Counted from the stretch's first letter, positions 8,602 to 18,359 are shown. The stretch is DNA of 64,000 nt from Arachnia propionica (GCF_003859805.1 NZ_RQZG01000013.1:1-64000); one strand, 5' to 3'. Program-made: numbers and translations. The notes: generated from the letters alone by a model not told the origin.

Positions 8602-9636
8602 TCAGAACTTCCCGTCCCGCACGGCCCACTTGGTGGGCTTGGCCGTCATCGGCAGGCCATCCCTCACCCAGGCAGCCTGCCACTCGATGAGCTGGTCCGC
8701 GTCGACCGGTGAGGGGCCGAACAGCTCCCGGCAGCGGGTGGCGTCGCTGAGCAGGGCGGTCGGCTCAGGTTCGCCGTCGAAGTGGACCTGATGTCCCAGC
8801 AGGTCAGCGAGACGTGTGGCGATCCGGCGCACCTCGAGCAGCTCCGTGCCGGTGAGGTTGAGCGTGAACACCTCCGCGTCGGCGTGCCCGAGGCTGCGCA
8901 GAATCACCTCGTTGGCGTATCCCTGCCACACGATGTTGACGCTTCCGGTGTGCAGTGGGACGGGCTGGTCGGCCATGATCTGCGTGGCGAGGTCCGCCAG
9001 CACCCCGTAGCGCAGGTCCACCGCGTAGTTCAGCCGGATCACGCTGAGCGCGGTGCCCCAGGTGGCGGCGGCGAACTGGAACACCCGTTCGCGGCCGAGG
9101 CAGGACTGGGCGTACTCGCCGACCGGGTCCGGCGGGGTGTCCTCCGTGGCGCCGCCGGTGGCGGGGGAGACGAAGGGGTAGACGTTCCCGGTGGACATCG
9201 CCACGATGCGGGAGTCGCGGTAGCGGCGGGCGATCCGGCCGGGCAGGGCGGCGTTGACCTCCCAGGCCCAGGACTGGTTCCGGTCGGCCCCGAACTTCGC
9301 TCCCACCATGTGGATCACGTTGGGGGCATCCGGGAGTACCGAGAGGTCGTCGTGCTCGACGAGGTCGAAGGGCATCACGGTGATGCCGTGGCGCTCGAGC
9401 TCCTCACGGTGACGGGGGTCTGAGAACCGGGAGACCGCGACGACCCTGTCACCGTCGCGCCCGGCCGCGTCCAATCCCGCGCGGGCCAGCCGGGCCAGTG
9501 AGGGGCCCATCTTGCCGCCGGCCCCCAGGATGACGATGTCCCCGGAGCCCTGGCGGAGGTCGTCGACCAGGGCGTCGCCGGGGGTGGTGAGGGCGTCATC
9601 GAGTTCCGTCTCGGTGGTGAAGGTCCTCACAGCCAT
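8602..9636 (-). CDS. NAD-dependent epimerase/dehydratase
   Basis: A 344-residue extended short-chain dehydrogenase. A Rossmann glycine motif is visible (VILGAGGKMGPSLA, about residues 32-45), followed by acidic and loop residues and a central MSTGNVYPF stretch at the place of the active-site Ser/Tyr region. The start at 9636 (MAVRTF) is preceded by GGAAGGGTGACGAC, a good ribosome site; the frame extends to 9675 but without support. It is co-transcribed with the DapA-like gene. The substrate is unknown; a sugar or hydroxy-acid intermediate is likely by analogy. Confidence 0.75.
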   Translation of the reverse strand: MAVRTFTTETELDDALTTPGDALVDDLRQGSGDIVILGAGGKMGPSLARLARAGLDAAGRDGDRVVAVSRFSDPRHREELERHGITVMPFDLVEHDDLSVLPDAPNVIHMVGAKFGADRNQSWAWEVNAALPGRIARRYRDSRIVAMSTGNVYPFVSPATGGATEDTPPDPVGEYAQSCLGRERVFQFAAATWGTALSVIRLNYAVDLRYGVLADLATQIMADQPVPLHTGSVNIVWQGYANEVILRSLGHADAEVFTLNLTGTELLEVRRIATRLADLLGHQVHFDGEPEPTALLSDATRCRELFGPSPVDADQLIEWQAAWVRDGLPMTAKPTKWAVRDGKF

Positions 9637-9673
9637 GTCGTCACCCTTCCTCGCGGACCGCTGGGTAATTAGC

Positions 9674-9691
9674 ATACCAAGATTTGATAAT
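9674..9691. promoter_or_regulatory. Inverted repeat in promoter of epimerase/lyase operon
   Basis: ATACCAA-GAT-TTGATAAT is an imperfect dyad in the only A+T-rich part of the gap between the Nudix gene and the epimerase. A GntR- or similar-type operator is conceivable; no regulator gene lies nearby. Confidence 0.35.
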
Positions 9692-9750
9692 CCATGTCAC
9701 GGCCCTGCTCAAAAGAGGGTCAAGTTTGTTGACTTGAATGTGGCAATGCG

Positions 9751-10620
9751 TCAGGCGGTGGGCTTGAAGGTCTCCGTCGCGAGCACCTTCCCGTCGGCGA
9801 CGTGCAGTCCCCTGACCTCGGCCACCACCATCGGGGCGGCATCCAGTCCCAGCCCCGCGTACATCTCCGGCAGGACCGGGCGGTGGCCACAGACCGCGGT
9901 CGGCCGATCCAAGCCGGCCAGCAGCTTCGCCATGTACTTGCGCACCGCCTTCGGGTTCCTCGACCCCGCCTCCTCGGTCAACGCGTCGACGGTTCTGATC
10001 GTCAGCCCCGTGGCCTTGGCGTAGGGCTGCAGGGTCTGGACGCACCGCTCCGAGGAGGAGCTGATCAGCTGCTCGATCCCGAAGGCGGCCAGCAGGTCGA
10101 CCAACCGCTTGGCCTGCCGCCGACCCCGCCCGGAGAGACGACGACGTTGGTCGTCGCCACTCCAGTGCTTGCGCTGCATCGCCTTCGCGTGACGCACGAT
10201 CAGCAGTGCATGGGTGTCGGCACTGCGCACGGCCTGCGCGATGAGCTCCTGCTCGGCCGGGTAGGTCGCCTTCGCGATGGCCTCCTCCACCGGGAACCAC
10301 GTCACCGCCTGGACCTCCTGGTCCGGTCTGCGGTTGCGCTGGCGCCTCACCCGTGCCCGCCAGTAGTGGGAGATCTTCGGGCCCTTCGGGGTCTCGTAGC
10401 GCACACTCGGCAGTCGCAGGTCGAGGACGGCCTCCACCCCGGTCTCCTCGTCGATCTCACGCAGTGCGGTCTCCGGCAGTAGCTCATCGGCCTCACCCTT
10501 GCCCTTCGGCAAGGACCAGTCGTCGTACCGGTCACGATGGATGAGCAGCACCTGCAGTCCCTGGCTTCGTTCCCGCAGGATCACGCCCCCGGCCGCGATG
10601 ATCCTGTGCTTCCTGCTCAT
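9751..10620 (-). CDS. mutT1: Nudix hydrolase plus histidine phosphatase, MutT1-like
   Basis: A 289-residue two-domain protein. The N-terminal Nudix domain has a perfect Nudix box (GKGEADE, then REIDEETGV, about residues 43-65). The C-terminal half is a SixA/phosphoglycerate-mutase-like domain with the catalytic LIVRHAKA motif. This domain order is that of mycobacterial MutT1, which hydrolyses 8-oxo-GTP/dGTP and diadenosine polyphosphates. In Mycobacterium mutT1 also sits beside ppk, as here. The ATG at 10620 overlaps the ppk stop (ATGA). An in-frame extension further upstream lies inside ppk and is not real. Confidence 0.88.
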   Translation of the reverse strand: MSRKHRIIAAGGVILRERSQGLQVLLIHRDRYDDWSLPKGKGEADELLPETALREIDEETGVEAVLDLRLPSVRYETPKGPKISHYWRARVRRQRNRRPDQEVQAVTWFPVEEAIAKATYPAEQELIAQAVRSADTHALLIVRHAKAMQRKHWSGDDQRRRLSGRGRRQAKRLVDLLAAFGIEQLISSSSERCVQTLQPYAKATGLTIRTVDALTEEAGSRNPKAVRKYMAKLLAGLDRPTAVCGHRPVLPEMYAGLGLDAAPMVVAEVRGLHVADGKVLATETFKPTA

Positions 10621-12689
10621 CGGCTCCGCCTCGACTTGGTGCGACGGATCAGCTCCTCCTGGAGGTCCAGAAGTGGCTGACCGTCGGCCCCCGTGGTGAC
10701 CGATGACCAGGTGTCGTCGTGCAGCTCCCACCGGACCGTGCCGTCGTCGAAGGCCAGGGTGAACAGCTCGTCGATCTGTGCCACGTGCCGTGGGTTGGCC
10801 AGACCGACGATGGCCTCCACGCGACGGTCCAGGTTGCGGTGCATCAGATCCGCCGAACCGATGCCGACGTTCGGGCGGCCACCGTTCTCGAACCAGTAGA
10901 TCCGGGAGTGTTCCAGGAACCGCCCCAGGATGGAACGCACCCGGATGTTCTCGCTCAGCCCCTCGACCCCGGGCCGGATGGTGCAGATCCCCCGCACCCA
11001 CACCTCCACCGGGACCCCTGCCCGGGAGGCGCGGTACAGCGCATCGGTGACCGCCTCGTCGACGATGGAGTTGACCTTGAACCGGATCCGGGCAGGCCGA
11101 CCCGCCTCGAGGTTGCGGATCTCCTTCTCGATCCGGGAGACCAGCCCGGCGCGGATCCCGTGCGGGGCGACGAGCAGCCTGCGGTACTCGGTCTGCTGGG
11201 TGATCCCCGACAGGTGGTTGAACAACCGGGCGACGTCGTCGGTGATGATCGGGTTCGAGGTGAGCAGTCCCATGTCCTCGTACATCCGGGCCGTCTTCGG
11301 GTGGTAGTTGCCGGTTCCGATGTGGGCGTAGCGTCGCAGCCCGTCCGGCTCCTCACGCACCACCAGCGACAGCTTGCAGTGGGTCTTCAGCCCCACCATC
11401 CCGTAGACCACGTGGACCCCGGCCTTCTCCAGCTGCCGGGCCCACGAGATGTTGTTCTTCTCGTCGAACCGGGCCTTGATCTCCACCACCGCCAACACCT
11501 GCTTGCCCGCCCGGGAGGCGTCGATCAGGGCGTCGACGATGGGGGAGTCGCCCGAGGTGCGGTACAGGGTCTGCTTGATGGCGAGCACGTGCGGGTCGGC
11601 GGCCGCCTGCTCGATGAAACGTTCCACGGAGGTCGCGAACGAGTCGTAGGGATGCTGGATGAGCACGTCGTGGCGACCGATGGCCTTGAACATGTCGGCG
11701 GGTGAGGCGGATTCCACCTCCGCCAGGTCGGGATGGGTGATGGGCAGGAAGTTCGGGTACTTCAACTCCTCCCGGCGGGAGTCCCCCAGCGCGAACAGCC
11801 CCGTCAGGTCGAGCGGGGCCGGCAGGTGGAACACCTCCTCGGCGGTGACGTCCAGCTCACCCAGCAGCGTGGTGAGCATGGCCTCGTCGATGTCCTCCTG
11901 CACCTCCAGACGCACGGGAGGACGCCCCACCTTGCTGCGCAGCAACTCCTTCTCCAGGGCGTAGAGCAGGTTCTCGGCATCGTCCTCCTCCACCTCGATG
12001 TCCTCGTTGCGGGTGACGCGGAACGTGGTCTGACTCAGCACCTCCATGCCCGTGAACAGCTGCCCCAGGTGGCGGGAGATCACCTCCTCCAACGGCAGGA
12101 AACGGCCCTCACCCAGCCTCACGAAACGCGACAGGTTGGTGGGCACCTTCACCCGGGCGAACTGACGGGCCCCCGTCGCCGGGTTGCGCAGCAGCACCGC
12201 CAGGTTGATCGACAACCCCGAGATGTAGGGGAACGGGTGGGAGGGGTCAACCGCCAGCGGGGTCAGCACCGGGAAGATGTGATCGCTGAACAACGCACGC
12301 ATCGCGTCCTTCTCCGCCGCGGTGAGCAGCTCCCAGGTGAGGATCTCGATGCCGTTGTCCTTCAGCGCCGGGCGGATCTCGTGCTGGAACAGGTCCGACT
12401 GCGCGGCCACCAGCTCCTTGGTCCGGGTGAGGATCCGGGACAGCAGCTCCCCGGGCATCGCCCCGGTGACGGTCGGCACCGCCACCCCGGCCTGGATCCG
12501 ACGTTTCAGACCGGCCACCCGGACCATGAAGAACTCGTCCAGGTTGTTGGAGAAGATCGCGACGAACTTGGCCCGTTCCAGCAGCGGCACCCGCTGTGAG
12601 TCCCGGGCCAGGTCGAGCACCCTGTTGTTGAAGTCGAGCCAGGCGAGTTCCCGGTCGAGGTAGCGGTCATCAGGCAGGGGGTTGCTCAT
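10617..12689 (-). CDS. ppk: Polyphosphate kinase 1
   Basis: A 690-residue PPK1 that makes inorganic polyphosphate from ATP. The N domain starts [18 protein letters not shown]; the phosphate-accepting histidine lies in [12 protein letters not shown] near residue 454, and the second conserved His in [10 protein letters not shown] near 592. The start at 12689 (MSNPLPDD) has an AGGAGAG site and overlaps the mshD stop (ATGA at 12686-12689). Downstream it overlaps the MutT1-like gene in the same way. The frame is open further upstream but antisense to mshD. Coupling of polyphosphate synthesis with a nucleotide-cleaning enzyme in one transcript is notable. Confidence 0.96.
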   Translation of the reverse strand: MSNPLPDDRYLDRELAWLDFNNRVLDLARDSQRVPLLERAKFVAIFSNNLDEFFMVRVAGLKRRIQAGVAVPTVTGAMPGELLSRILTRTKELVAAQSDLFQHEIRPALKDNGIEILTWELLTAAEKDAMRALFSDHIFPVLTPLAVDPSHPFPYISGLSINLAVLLRNPATGARQFARVKVPTNLSRFVRLGEGRFLPLEEVISRHLGQLFTGMEVLSQTTFRVTRNEDIEVEEDDAENLLYALEKELLRSKVGRPPVRLEVQEDIDEAMLTTLLGELDVTAEEVFHLPAPLDLTGLFALGDSRREELKYPNFLPITHPDLAEVESASPADMFKAIGRHDVLIQHPYDSFATSVERFIEQAAADPHVLAIKQTLYRTSGDSPIVDALIDASRAGKQVLAVVEIKARFDEKNNISWARQLEKAGVHVVYGMVGLKTHCKLSLVVREEPDGLRRYAHIGTGNYHPKTARMYEDMGLLTSNPIITDDVARLFNHLSGITQQTEYRRLLVAPHGIRAGLVSRIEKEIRNLEAGRPARIRFKVNSIVDEAVTDALYRASRAGVPVEVWVRGICTIRPGVEGLSENIRVRSILGRFLEHSRIYWFENGGRPNVGIGSADLMHRNLDRRVEAIVGLANPRHVAQIDELFTLAFDDGTVRWELHDDTWSSVTTGADGQPLLDLQEELIRRTKSRRSR

Positions 12690-13495
12690 GATCTCTCCTG
12701 GCGGTAGTTGGTGTCGGTGGCGAGGACCTCGAATCCGGCATGCCGGTACAGGGAGACCACCCGGGCCTGGCTCGCCTCGACGTAGAGCTCCACCCGGCGG
12801 CACCCGATGGCGTCCAGGTGGGCCAGTCCGGCCTCGAGCAGGCCCCGGCCGATCCCCCTGCCCTCGAACCCGGGGTGGACCGCCAGCACGTAGACCTCCC
12901 CGGTGCTCTCGTCGTGGCGTTTCGTCCAGTGGAACCCGACGATCCGGTCGTCGACGTGCGCGGTGAGCAGCCCCGCGGGGTCGAACCAGGGCTGGCGTGC
13001 CAGCGCGTGGAAGTCCGCCAGGGTGAGGCGACCCTGCTCCGGGTGATGGGCGAAGGCCACCCGGTTGACCTCGACGACCGCCGCGGCGTCCTGCTCGGCG
13101 AAGGGTCGGATCCGGTACCCGGACGGCGGACGGGGCTCGGCGTCCTCGGCCGCCAGGTCACGCCCCATCCGCAGCAGCTCACGCACCGGGAACAGGCCCA
13201 CCCGGGACGCCAGGGCCCGGGCGGCGGGCAGGGTGCCGAATGCCCACACCGAGTGCCGGGGGCGTTGCCGCAGCGCCTCGGTCAGCAACCGGGTGCCCAG
13301 CCCGTGTCGGCGCTCCGCGGGGGCGACCGCCACGAGGACCGTCCCGTCGTGGTCGTCGATGACGGCGACGCCTCCCGGGACCTCGAGCACCTGTCCGGGG
13401 CGGTCACCTGCCAGGACCAGACGGGCCGAGTCGTTGAGCGGGTGCACGCCGTCGACCTCGAGGCAGGCGGAGGCGATGTCGTGGGCATCAGTCAT
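12686..13495 (-). CDS. mshD: Mycothiol synthase
   Basis: A 269-residue protein with two GNAT acetyltransferase domains, the last step of mycothiol synthesis (acetylation of cysteinyl-glucosaminyl-inositol). The active C-terminal half shows the family's [37 protein letters not shown] (acetyl-CoA loop) and [19 protein letters not shown]. Mycothiol is confined to actinobacteria, so this gene is strong evidence for the host group. It overlaps glnR by 8 bases upstream and ppk by 4 bases downstream. Confidence 0.93.
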   Translation of the reverse strand: MTDAHDIASACLEVDGVHPLNDSARLVLAGDRPGQVLEVPGGVAVIDDHDGTVLVAVAPAERRHGLGTRLLTEALRQRPRHSVWAFGTLPAARALASRVGLFPVRELLRMGRDLAAEDAEPRPPSGYRIRPFAEQDAAAVVEVNRVAFAHHPEQGRLTLADFHALARQPWFDPAGLLTAHVDDRIVGFHWTKRHDESTGEVYVLAVHPGFEGRGIGRGLLEAGLAHLDAIGCRRVELYVEASQARVVSLYRHAGFEVLATDTNYRQERS

Positions 13496-14141
13496 GGGTG
13501 TCCTCCCAGGGGGTTGCCAACCGGTAGCCGACGTTGCGGACCGTACCGATGAACTGGTCGTACTGGCCGAGCTTCGCGCGCAGTCGCCGGATGTGCACGT
13601 CGACGGTGCGGGTGCCGCCGAAGTAGTCGTAGCCCCACACCTGGCTCAGCAGCACCTCACGGGTCAGGACCTTCCCCTGGTGCTGCACCAGATGACGCAG
13701 CAGCTCGAACTCCGTGTAGGTCAGATCCACCGGCTTCCCGGCCACGGTGACCTGGTACGCGTCCTCGTCGACCCGGATCGGGCCGACGCTCAACACCCGC
13801 TCCGCCTCGCGACCGTGCATGAGCAACCTCACGCGTGCCCCGAACTCGGCAGGCTCGCAACCGTCGAGCACGAAGTCGGTGAACCCCCAGTCGCCGCCCA
13901 GCAGCGCCAGGGCGGATCCCGTGGTCCACAGCAGCACGGGGACCGGCCCGGTGGAGCGGATCACGCTCAGCGCCGTGCGGGTCCAGGCCAGGTCGGTCCG
14001 GGCATCGATGACGACGACGTCGTGATGGGGAAGCTGCCGGAGGGTCTCGTCGATGCTGCTGGTCACACCGTGCCCGTGGTCCAGCAGGGGGAGAGGAGAA
14101 GGGATGGAACCGTCACGGGAGACGACGAGCACCGAACCCAT
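13488..14141 (-). CDS. glnR: GlnR-type OmpR-family response regulator
   Basis: A 217-residue protein with an atypical receiver domain and a C-terminal winged helix. The helix-turn-helix part (LTYTEFELLRHLVQH, then WGYDYFGGTRTVDVHIRRLRAKLG and GTVRNVGYR) is nearly the textbook GlnR sequence. The receiver keeps VVVIDARTD but, as known for GlnR, lacks the usual acidic triad and is not paired with a histidine kinase here. GlnR is the global nitrogen regulator of actinobacteria. In Mycobacterium glnR is likewise followed by mshD. A GGGAGG ribosome site precedes the ATG at 14141. Confidence 0.85.
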   Translation of the reverse strand: MGSVLVVSRDGSIPSPLPLLDHGHGVTSSIDETLRQLPHHDVVVIDARTDLAWTRTALSVIRSTGPVPVLLWTTGSALALLGGDWGFTDFVLDGCEPAEFGARVRLLMHGREAERVLSVGPIRVDEDAYQVTVAGKPVDLTYTEFELLRHLVQHQGKVLTREVLLSQVWGYDYFGGTRTVDVHIRRLRAKLGQYDQFIGTVRNVGYRLATPWEDTHD

Positions 14142-14239
14142 GACACACCTCCCATCAACCCGGCGGGACCCAATCGTATCGTCGTGTCGCCTGTGTGAGG
14201 TCGGCCCTTCGCGGAACGAGCATCCTCTACCATGTCTGC

Positions 14240-14932
14240 ATGTCCAACCGTCTGCCCGATGAGTACTTTCGGCAGACCCCGAGCGAACCCAAGGTGCGTT
14301 CAGACACTGCCGGCCCCGACCCGATCCCCGGACCGCTGAGGCGGATGCAGGGGATGCCCTTGTCCCTGGTGATCGCCTGTGCGCTGGCCAGCTTCCTCAT
14401 CGGGTTCGCCGGGATGCGTTCCGTGCTGCTCCACGGTCAGGAGGTCACCCCCACATCGATCCCGAGCATCTCCTCGGCGCAGGCCAGGCCGGCCGTTCCC
14501 TACACCGGGCGCGCCCGCGCCGTCAGGGCACTGGACGTGACGAGCACCTGCACCGACGGTGCCGAACCAGGGAACCTGCTGGACGCCATGGTGGAGACCA
14601 TCTGGACCTGTCCCGGGTCCGGGGTGGAGGAGTCCATCACCTTCGACCTCGGAAAGCCGGTGGAACTCGTCGGGGTGAGGTTGGCGACGGGCAACCCACT
14701 CGTGCCCCAGGGAACCACCAAGGAACGCATGATCACTGCGGTCAGGTGGACCTTCGACGACGGGTCCTGGGCGTCGCAACCACTCGGCGGCGTCGCAGAT
14801 CTGCCGCAGGAACTCCGGTTCCCCAACACGGAGACCGGCAGGGTCACGCTGACCATCGTCTCCGCCACCCAACCCGCCGGTGGGGTGGACCAGGTGTCCA
14901 TAGCGGACGTCGAATTCCTCACCACGATGTGA
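14240..14932 (+). CDS. Membrane-anchored discoidin/NADase-type glycan-binding-like protein
   Basis: A 230-residue protein with a short cytoplasmic N-terminus, one membrane helix at about residues 41-59, a Ser/Thr/Pro linker and an extracytoplasmic beta-rich domain. That domain (LDGxxxTxWxCPGSG-like, ITFDLGKPVELVGVRL, IVSATQPAGGVDQVSIADVEF) looks like the F5/8-type galactose-binding fold seen in actinobacterial serine/threonine-kinase-associated proteins. The start at 14240 (MSNRLPDE) was chosen because it gives a short polar N-terminus; an upstream ATG at 14195 only extends into the promoter of glnR. Divergent from glnR. Ligand unknown. Confidence 0.65.
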   Translation: MSNRLPDEYFRQTPSEPKVRSDTAGPDPIPGPLRRMQGMPLSLVIACALASFLIGFAGMRSVLLHGQEVTPTSIPSISSAQARPAVPYTGRARAVRALDVTSTCTDGAEPGNLLDAMVETIWTCPGSGVEESITFDLGKPVELVGVRLATGNPLVPQGTTKERMITAVRWTFDDGSWASQPLGGVADLPQELRFPNTETGRVTLTIVSATQPAGGVDQVSIADVEFLTTM

Positions 14933-15051
14933 GAATGTCCAGGCCCGTCGGGTGAAAGGTGGGCGCTGGAGGCGCTCATCGGGCTGCCGTCGAACTGCGA
15001 TGACTGTAATCTCTGACGCGTAGTCCCTGCGGCCTGACAAGGAGCCACCCC

Positions 15052-15462
15052 ATGCCAAGCGTCCTGTTCGTCTGCTCCCGGAACAGCGGGAAGAGCCAGA
15101 TGGCGGCGGCACTGATGCGCGAACGATCGGGCGGTCGGGTGGAGGTGTTCTCGGCGGGCACGAGACCTGCCACCGGCATCCCGGAGGAGACCCGGGCCAG
15201 TCTGGGGCGTCTCGGGGTGCACCTGGACGGTGAGGCCCCCAAGCCCGTCGATCCCGAGGTGTTCAACACCGTCGACAAGGTGGTGGTGATCGGCTACGAG
15301 GCGGTGGTCACAGCCAACCCGGAGATGCGGGGCACCATCGAGACGTGGCACCTGGACGAGCCGTCCGCGCACGGCATCCAGGGTGAGACCCGCATGGACC
15401 TGATCCGCGACGAGCTGGACGACCGCGTGGTCGCTCTGCTGCAGGAACTGGGGATCAGCTGA
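15052..15462 (+). CDS. LMW phosphatase / mycothiol-type arsenate reductase-like
   Basis: A 136-residue protein of the low-molecular-weight phosphotyrosine phosphatase fold. The P-loop is VLFVCSRNSGKSQMAAALMR (Cys 8), and the GKSQMA variant is the one seen in the single-cysteine, mycothiol/mycoredoxin-dependent arsenate reductases of Corynebacterium. An Asp-Pro general acid is not obvious; WHLDEPSA may fill this role. No arsenic operon genes (acr3, arsR) are next to it, so a protein phosphatase role is equally open. An AAGGAGCC site precedes the ATG. Convergent with dtd with no gap. Confidence 0.75.
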   Translation: MPSVLFVCSRNSGKSQMAAALMRERSGGRVEVFSAGTRPATGIPEETRASLGRLGVHLDGEAPKPVDPEVFNTVDKVVVIGYEAVVTANPEMRGTIETWHLDEPSAHGIQGETRMDLIRDELDDRVVALLQELGIS

Positions 15463-15900
15463 TCAGTCCCAGTTCTCCGTGTCGATGAGGATGGTGAACG
15501 GTCCGTCGTTGACGGAGGCCACCTGCATGTCCGCTCCGAAGCGACCCCGTGACACCGTCGCGCCCAGTTCCTCCAGCGCGGCGGCGTAGGCCTCCACCAG
15601 GGGCTCCGAGACGGCACCCGGTGCGGCCTTCGACCAGCCGGGACGGCGCCCCTTGCGGGTGCTGGCGTGGAGGGTGAACTGGCTGACCACCAGGATGGGT
15701 GCGTCCACGTCGCTGGCGGAGACCTCGCCGTCCAGGATCCTCAGGCCCCACGTCTTGCGGGCCAGGGCCTGCGCGACGGCGAGGTCGTCGCTCAGTCCCA
15801 CCCCGAGCAGCACCAGCAGGCCGGGGCGGGGCAGGTGGGCGATGACGTCACCGTCGACCGTGACGCTGGCCGACGAGACCCGGGAGATCACTGCACGCAT
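15463..15900 (-). CDS. dtd: D-aminoacyl-tRNA deacylase
   Basis: A 145-residue enzyme, the usual length, that removes D-amino acids (and glycine) from mischarged tRNAs. Both signature motifs are present: [17 protein letters not shown] (the SQxT motif) and the cross-subunit NDGPFTI near the C-terminus (family NxGPVT). It lies 12 bases after the leftward gene 15913-16731 and may be read with it. Confidence 0.93.
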   Translation of the reverse strand: MRAVISRVSSASVTVDGDVIAHLPRPGLLVLLGVGLSDDLAVAQALARKTWGLRILDGEVSASDVDAPILVVSQFTLHASTRKGRRPGWSKAAPGAVSEPLVEAYAAALEELGATVSRGRFGADMQVASVNDGPFTILIDTENWD

Positions 15901-15912
15901 GGGGCATGTCTA

Positions 15913-16731
15913 TCACTCGAAGGTGATGCCCTGCTGTTCCAGGTTGGCGATTACCTCGGCGAAGCCATCTTTCCGGAAAGGGGCCACTCTGTGTGGCGGC
16001 AGACCTGCTGTGGTGGCGACCACGCTCGCGAACCACGGGGTGATGAACCAGCGGTCGTCGTACTGGATGAGTCCGATGGCGAGCATGTGGCCGGAGTTCA
16101 ACTCGATGAGGACCTCTGAGGTCGCCTGTGCTGAGGTGACGCGCTGCTCCTTCTCGAGGATGGCCTTCAGAGCGGGACCGTGGTCGGCGACGACCCGCAG
16201 CTGCTTGATCTCCAGATCCTTCAGGTGCGTGGCGTCGAATGTGGCGAGGATCTCATCAGGGGAGGCGTGCACCGGTCTGTCGAGATCCACCTCCTTCGTG
16301 GCGGTCAGCGTGGCGAGCTGACGGGTGACGATGGTGGTCGCGCCCGAGCGGAACTGCTGTGTCCACAGCTCAGTGGTGATCTCGCCCTGCAGGGGGAGCG
16401 GAGAAGGAGAATATGGCTGGTACACCCAAGTCCCGTTGAACTGATCAAGGGCTGCCTTGATGTCGTAGTGCTCGACCAGGGTGGTGCTGGCCTGGGCCTC
16501 GATCAGCTCCTGCACCTGCCCCTCGCCGAGGGCCGTGACGTAGAACTCGGCGGCCTCCCTGGGTGAGGCGAACGACCGGTCGGTGGACGAACCGGTGGGG
16601 TGCGTGATGTGCAGGACGTTGAAGGCGAGACTGACGATCAGGGCCAGCGCCAGGAGCGCCGTGGTGATGACGAGGCCACGACGTGGTCTGGGCGTGGTCG
16701 GCAGGGCGGACGCGGGATGAGGTGTCGTCAT
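15913..16731 (-). CDS. Hypothetical membrane-anchored protein
   Basis: A 272-residue protein. After a short basic/proline N-terminus (PTTPRPRRG) there is one membrane helix at about residues 22-42, then an extracytoplasmic domain rich in beta and helix. The segment after the helix (SPREAAEFYVTALGEG) resembles the start of NTF2-like stress-response domains, but I cannot assign a function. No good ribosome site precedes the ATG at 16731; a TACACT -10-like hexamer lies 8 bases upstream, so a leaderless or very short-leader mRNA is likely. Divergent from the small ORF at 16812. Confidence 0.65.
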   Translation of the reverse strand: MTTPHPASALPTTPRPRRGLVITTALLALALIVSLAFNVLHITHPTGSSTDRSFASPREAAEFYVTALGEGQVQELIEAQASTTLVEHYDIKAALDQFNGTWVYQPYSPSPLPLQGEITTELWTQQFRSGATTIVTRQLATLTATKEVDLDRPVHASPDEILATFDATHLKDLEIKQLRVVADHGPALKAILEKEQRVTSAQATSEVLIELNSGHMLAIGLIQYDDRWFITPWFASVVATTAGLPPHRVAPFRKDGFAEVIANLEQQGITFE

Positions 16732-16811
16732 GGGGGCAGTGTAGGAAATCACCGGGACATGGGATCGGTGGGGACGGATTCTGTCGGTGCAGCCGGGTAT
16801 CGTTGCGGGGC

Positions 16812-16913
16812 ATGGGCATGATCTCGGTCTGGGTGCTGATCGTCGCCGCCGTCGCGGTGGCGGCTGCGGCGCTGTGGCTGGTGATCGGCCAGGTGACCAG
16901 GTGGAAGGACTGA
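16812..16913 (+). CDS. 33-residue single-span membrane microprotein
   Basis: A short frame starting MGMISVWVLIVAAVAVAA and ending WKD: one hydrophobic helix (about residues 4-25) followed by a basic tail. Its TGA lies one base before the ATG of the nitrobindin-like gene (TGACATG), so it is likely translated and coupled. No name can be given. Whether it is a real protein or a leader peptide for the next gene cannot be decided from sequence. Confidence 0.5.
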   Translation: MGMISVWVLIVAAVAVAAAALWLVIGQVTRWKD

Positions 16914-16914
16914 C

Positions 16915-17430
16915 ATGGCAGAACTCACGGGTATCGACATCGAGGCCCCGGAAGGGCTCAACCCGGAGCTGATCGCGCTCGGCTGGCTGGTGGGGCGCTG
17001 GGAGGGCAGCGGCAACGGCACCGATGAGCAGGGCAACGACTTCACCTTCGAGCAGATCATCGAGTTCAGCCACAACGGTGGCAACTACCTGTTCTACGTC
17101 TCCCAGGCCTTCGGGATGTCCGACGAGGGCAGGTTCGACCAGCCGTTGGGCATGGAGACCGGGTTCTGGCGCCCCAAGGCGGATGCCTCGTTGGAGGTGA
17201 CGCTGACCAACTCCGACGGCTGGACCGAGGTGTTGCTCGGCAAGATCCAGGTCACCCGCATCGACCTGCTGACCGACGCCGTGGTGCGCACCGAGGGGGC
17301 GCTGGTTCCGCACACCGCAGGTCAGCGGCTCTACGGCAAGGTGGAGGGCGACCTGATGTACGCGCTGGACCGGGCCACCACCGAGCATGAACTGCGGCCC
17401 CACATGTGGGCACGGCTGAGCAAGCAGTGA
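16915..17430 (+). CDS. Nitrobindin-like FABP-fold heme-binding protein
   Basis: A 171-residue protein with the lipocalin-like beta-barrel of the nitrobindin/DUF1794 (FABP-like) family: the opening LGWLVGRWEGSGNG is the conserved GTWxGxGxG element, followed by alternating beta strands and GMETGFWRP. Actinobacterial members bind ferric heme through a C-terminal histidine and isomerise peroxynitrite; the C-terminal HELRPHMWARL offers such a histidine. The stop overlaps the start of ygfZ (GTGA), and a microprotein precedes it, so three genes are probably co-transcribed. Confidence 0.8.
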   Translation: MAELTGIDIEAPEGLNPELIALGWLVGRWEGSGNGTDEQGNDFTFEQIIEFSHNGGNYLFYVSQAFGMSDEGRFDQPLGMETGFWRPKADASLEVTLTNSDGWTEVLLGKIQVTRIDLLTDAVVRTEGALVPHTAGQRLYGKVEGDLMYALDRATTEHELRPHMWARLSKQ

Positions 17431-18359
17431 GCGTCACCGTCGAGAGCGGGGTCGATCAGGGCCTGGCCTGGCACTTCGGCAACCCCGTCGCCGAGGCCAG
17501 AGCGGTCGCGGCGGGGGGCGCCGTGGTGGATCTGTCGAACCGTGACGTCATCCAGATCAGGGGTGTGGACCGGCTGGCCTGGTTGCACTCGCTGACCAGC
17601 CAGCACCTGACGGAGCTCGCCCCGGGAACACCGGTCGAGATGCTGGTGCTCTCCCCGAACGGGCACGTCGAGCACGTGCTCAGTGGGGTCGACGACGGTG
17701 AGAGTCTCGTCGGCTGGACCGAGCCGGGCCGGGGTGCCGCCTTGGTGGACTTCCTGGAGCGGATGAGGTTCATGATGCGGGTGGAGGTCTCGATCCGCGA
17801 CGACCTGGCCCTGTCCTGGGTGGGCGATCAGGTGGCGTTGCCCGAGCAGTGGGTGTCGTGGCCGTGGCTGGGGGGACGGGCGGTGCTGCGCCCCCGGGAC
17901 GAGGCGTCGCCCGAGGGTGTGATGGCTGGAACCTGGGCCTTCGACGCCCACCGCATCGCCGCCGGGGTGCCGAGGATCTTCGTCGACACGGACCACCGGA
18001 CGATACCCAACGAGATCGGCCTGTTCGGCACCCACCTGGACAAGGGCTGCTATCGGGGGCAGGAGACGGTGGCCCGGGTCCACACACTGGGGCGGCCGCC
18101 GCGTCGGTTGGTGTTGCTGCACCTCGACGGGTCGGCCGAGGCCCTGCCTGCGGTCGGGGCGCCACTGGTGCGCGATGGTCGGGAGGTCGGTTTCGTCGGG
18201 GCGTCTGCCAGGCACCACGAACTGGGGCCGATCGCCCTGGGCCTGGTGAAACGCAACGTCCCCGTCGATGCCGCGCTCACCGTCGACGGTATCGTCGCCG
18301 CACAGGAGGTACTGGTGGACCCGGAGGTGGGGCTCCACGTCAGGCCGCGCCTCGGCTGA
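17427..18359 (+). CDS. ygfZ: Folate-binding YgfZ/GcvT-like protein
   Basis: A 310-residue member of the YgfZ family, tetrahydrofolate-binding proteins needed for some Fe-S enzymes such as MiaB. The diagnostic motif is KGCYRGQETVAR at about residues 207-218. The N-terminal GcvT-like fold shows LxxLHSLTSQHL. I used the GTG at 17427, which overlaps the nitrobindin stop; an ATG at 17406 lies inside that gene and would also be in frame. Pairing of a nitrobindin gene with ygfZ is common in actinobacteria and hints at a shared role in oxidative or nitrosative protection. Confidence 0.88.
   Translation: MSVTVESGVDQGLAWHFGNPVAEARAVAAGGAVVDLSNRDVIQIRGVDRLAWLHSLTSQHLTELAPGTPVEMLVLSPNGHVEHVLSGVDDGESLVGWTEPGRGAALVDFLERMRFMMRVEVSIRDDLALSWVGDQVALPEQWVSWPWLGGRAVLRPRDEASPEGVMAGTWAFDAHRIAAGVPRIFVDTDHRTIPNEIGLFGTHLDKGCYRGQETVARVHTLGRPPRRLVLLHLDGSAEALPAVGAPLVRDGREVGFVGASARHHELGPIALGLVKRNVPVDAALTVDGIVAAQEVLVDPEVGLHVRPRLG

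Noticed and set aside
9751-11001. Longer N-terminus for the MutT1-like protein
   Set aside because: The upstream 127 codons lie inside ppk and have no Nudix-like content; the ATG at 10620 overlaps the ppk stop.
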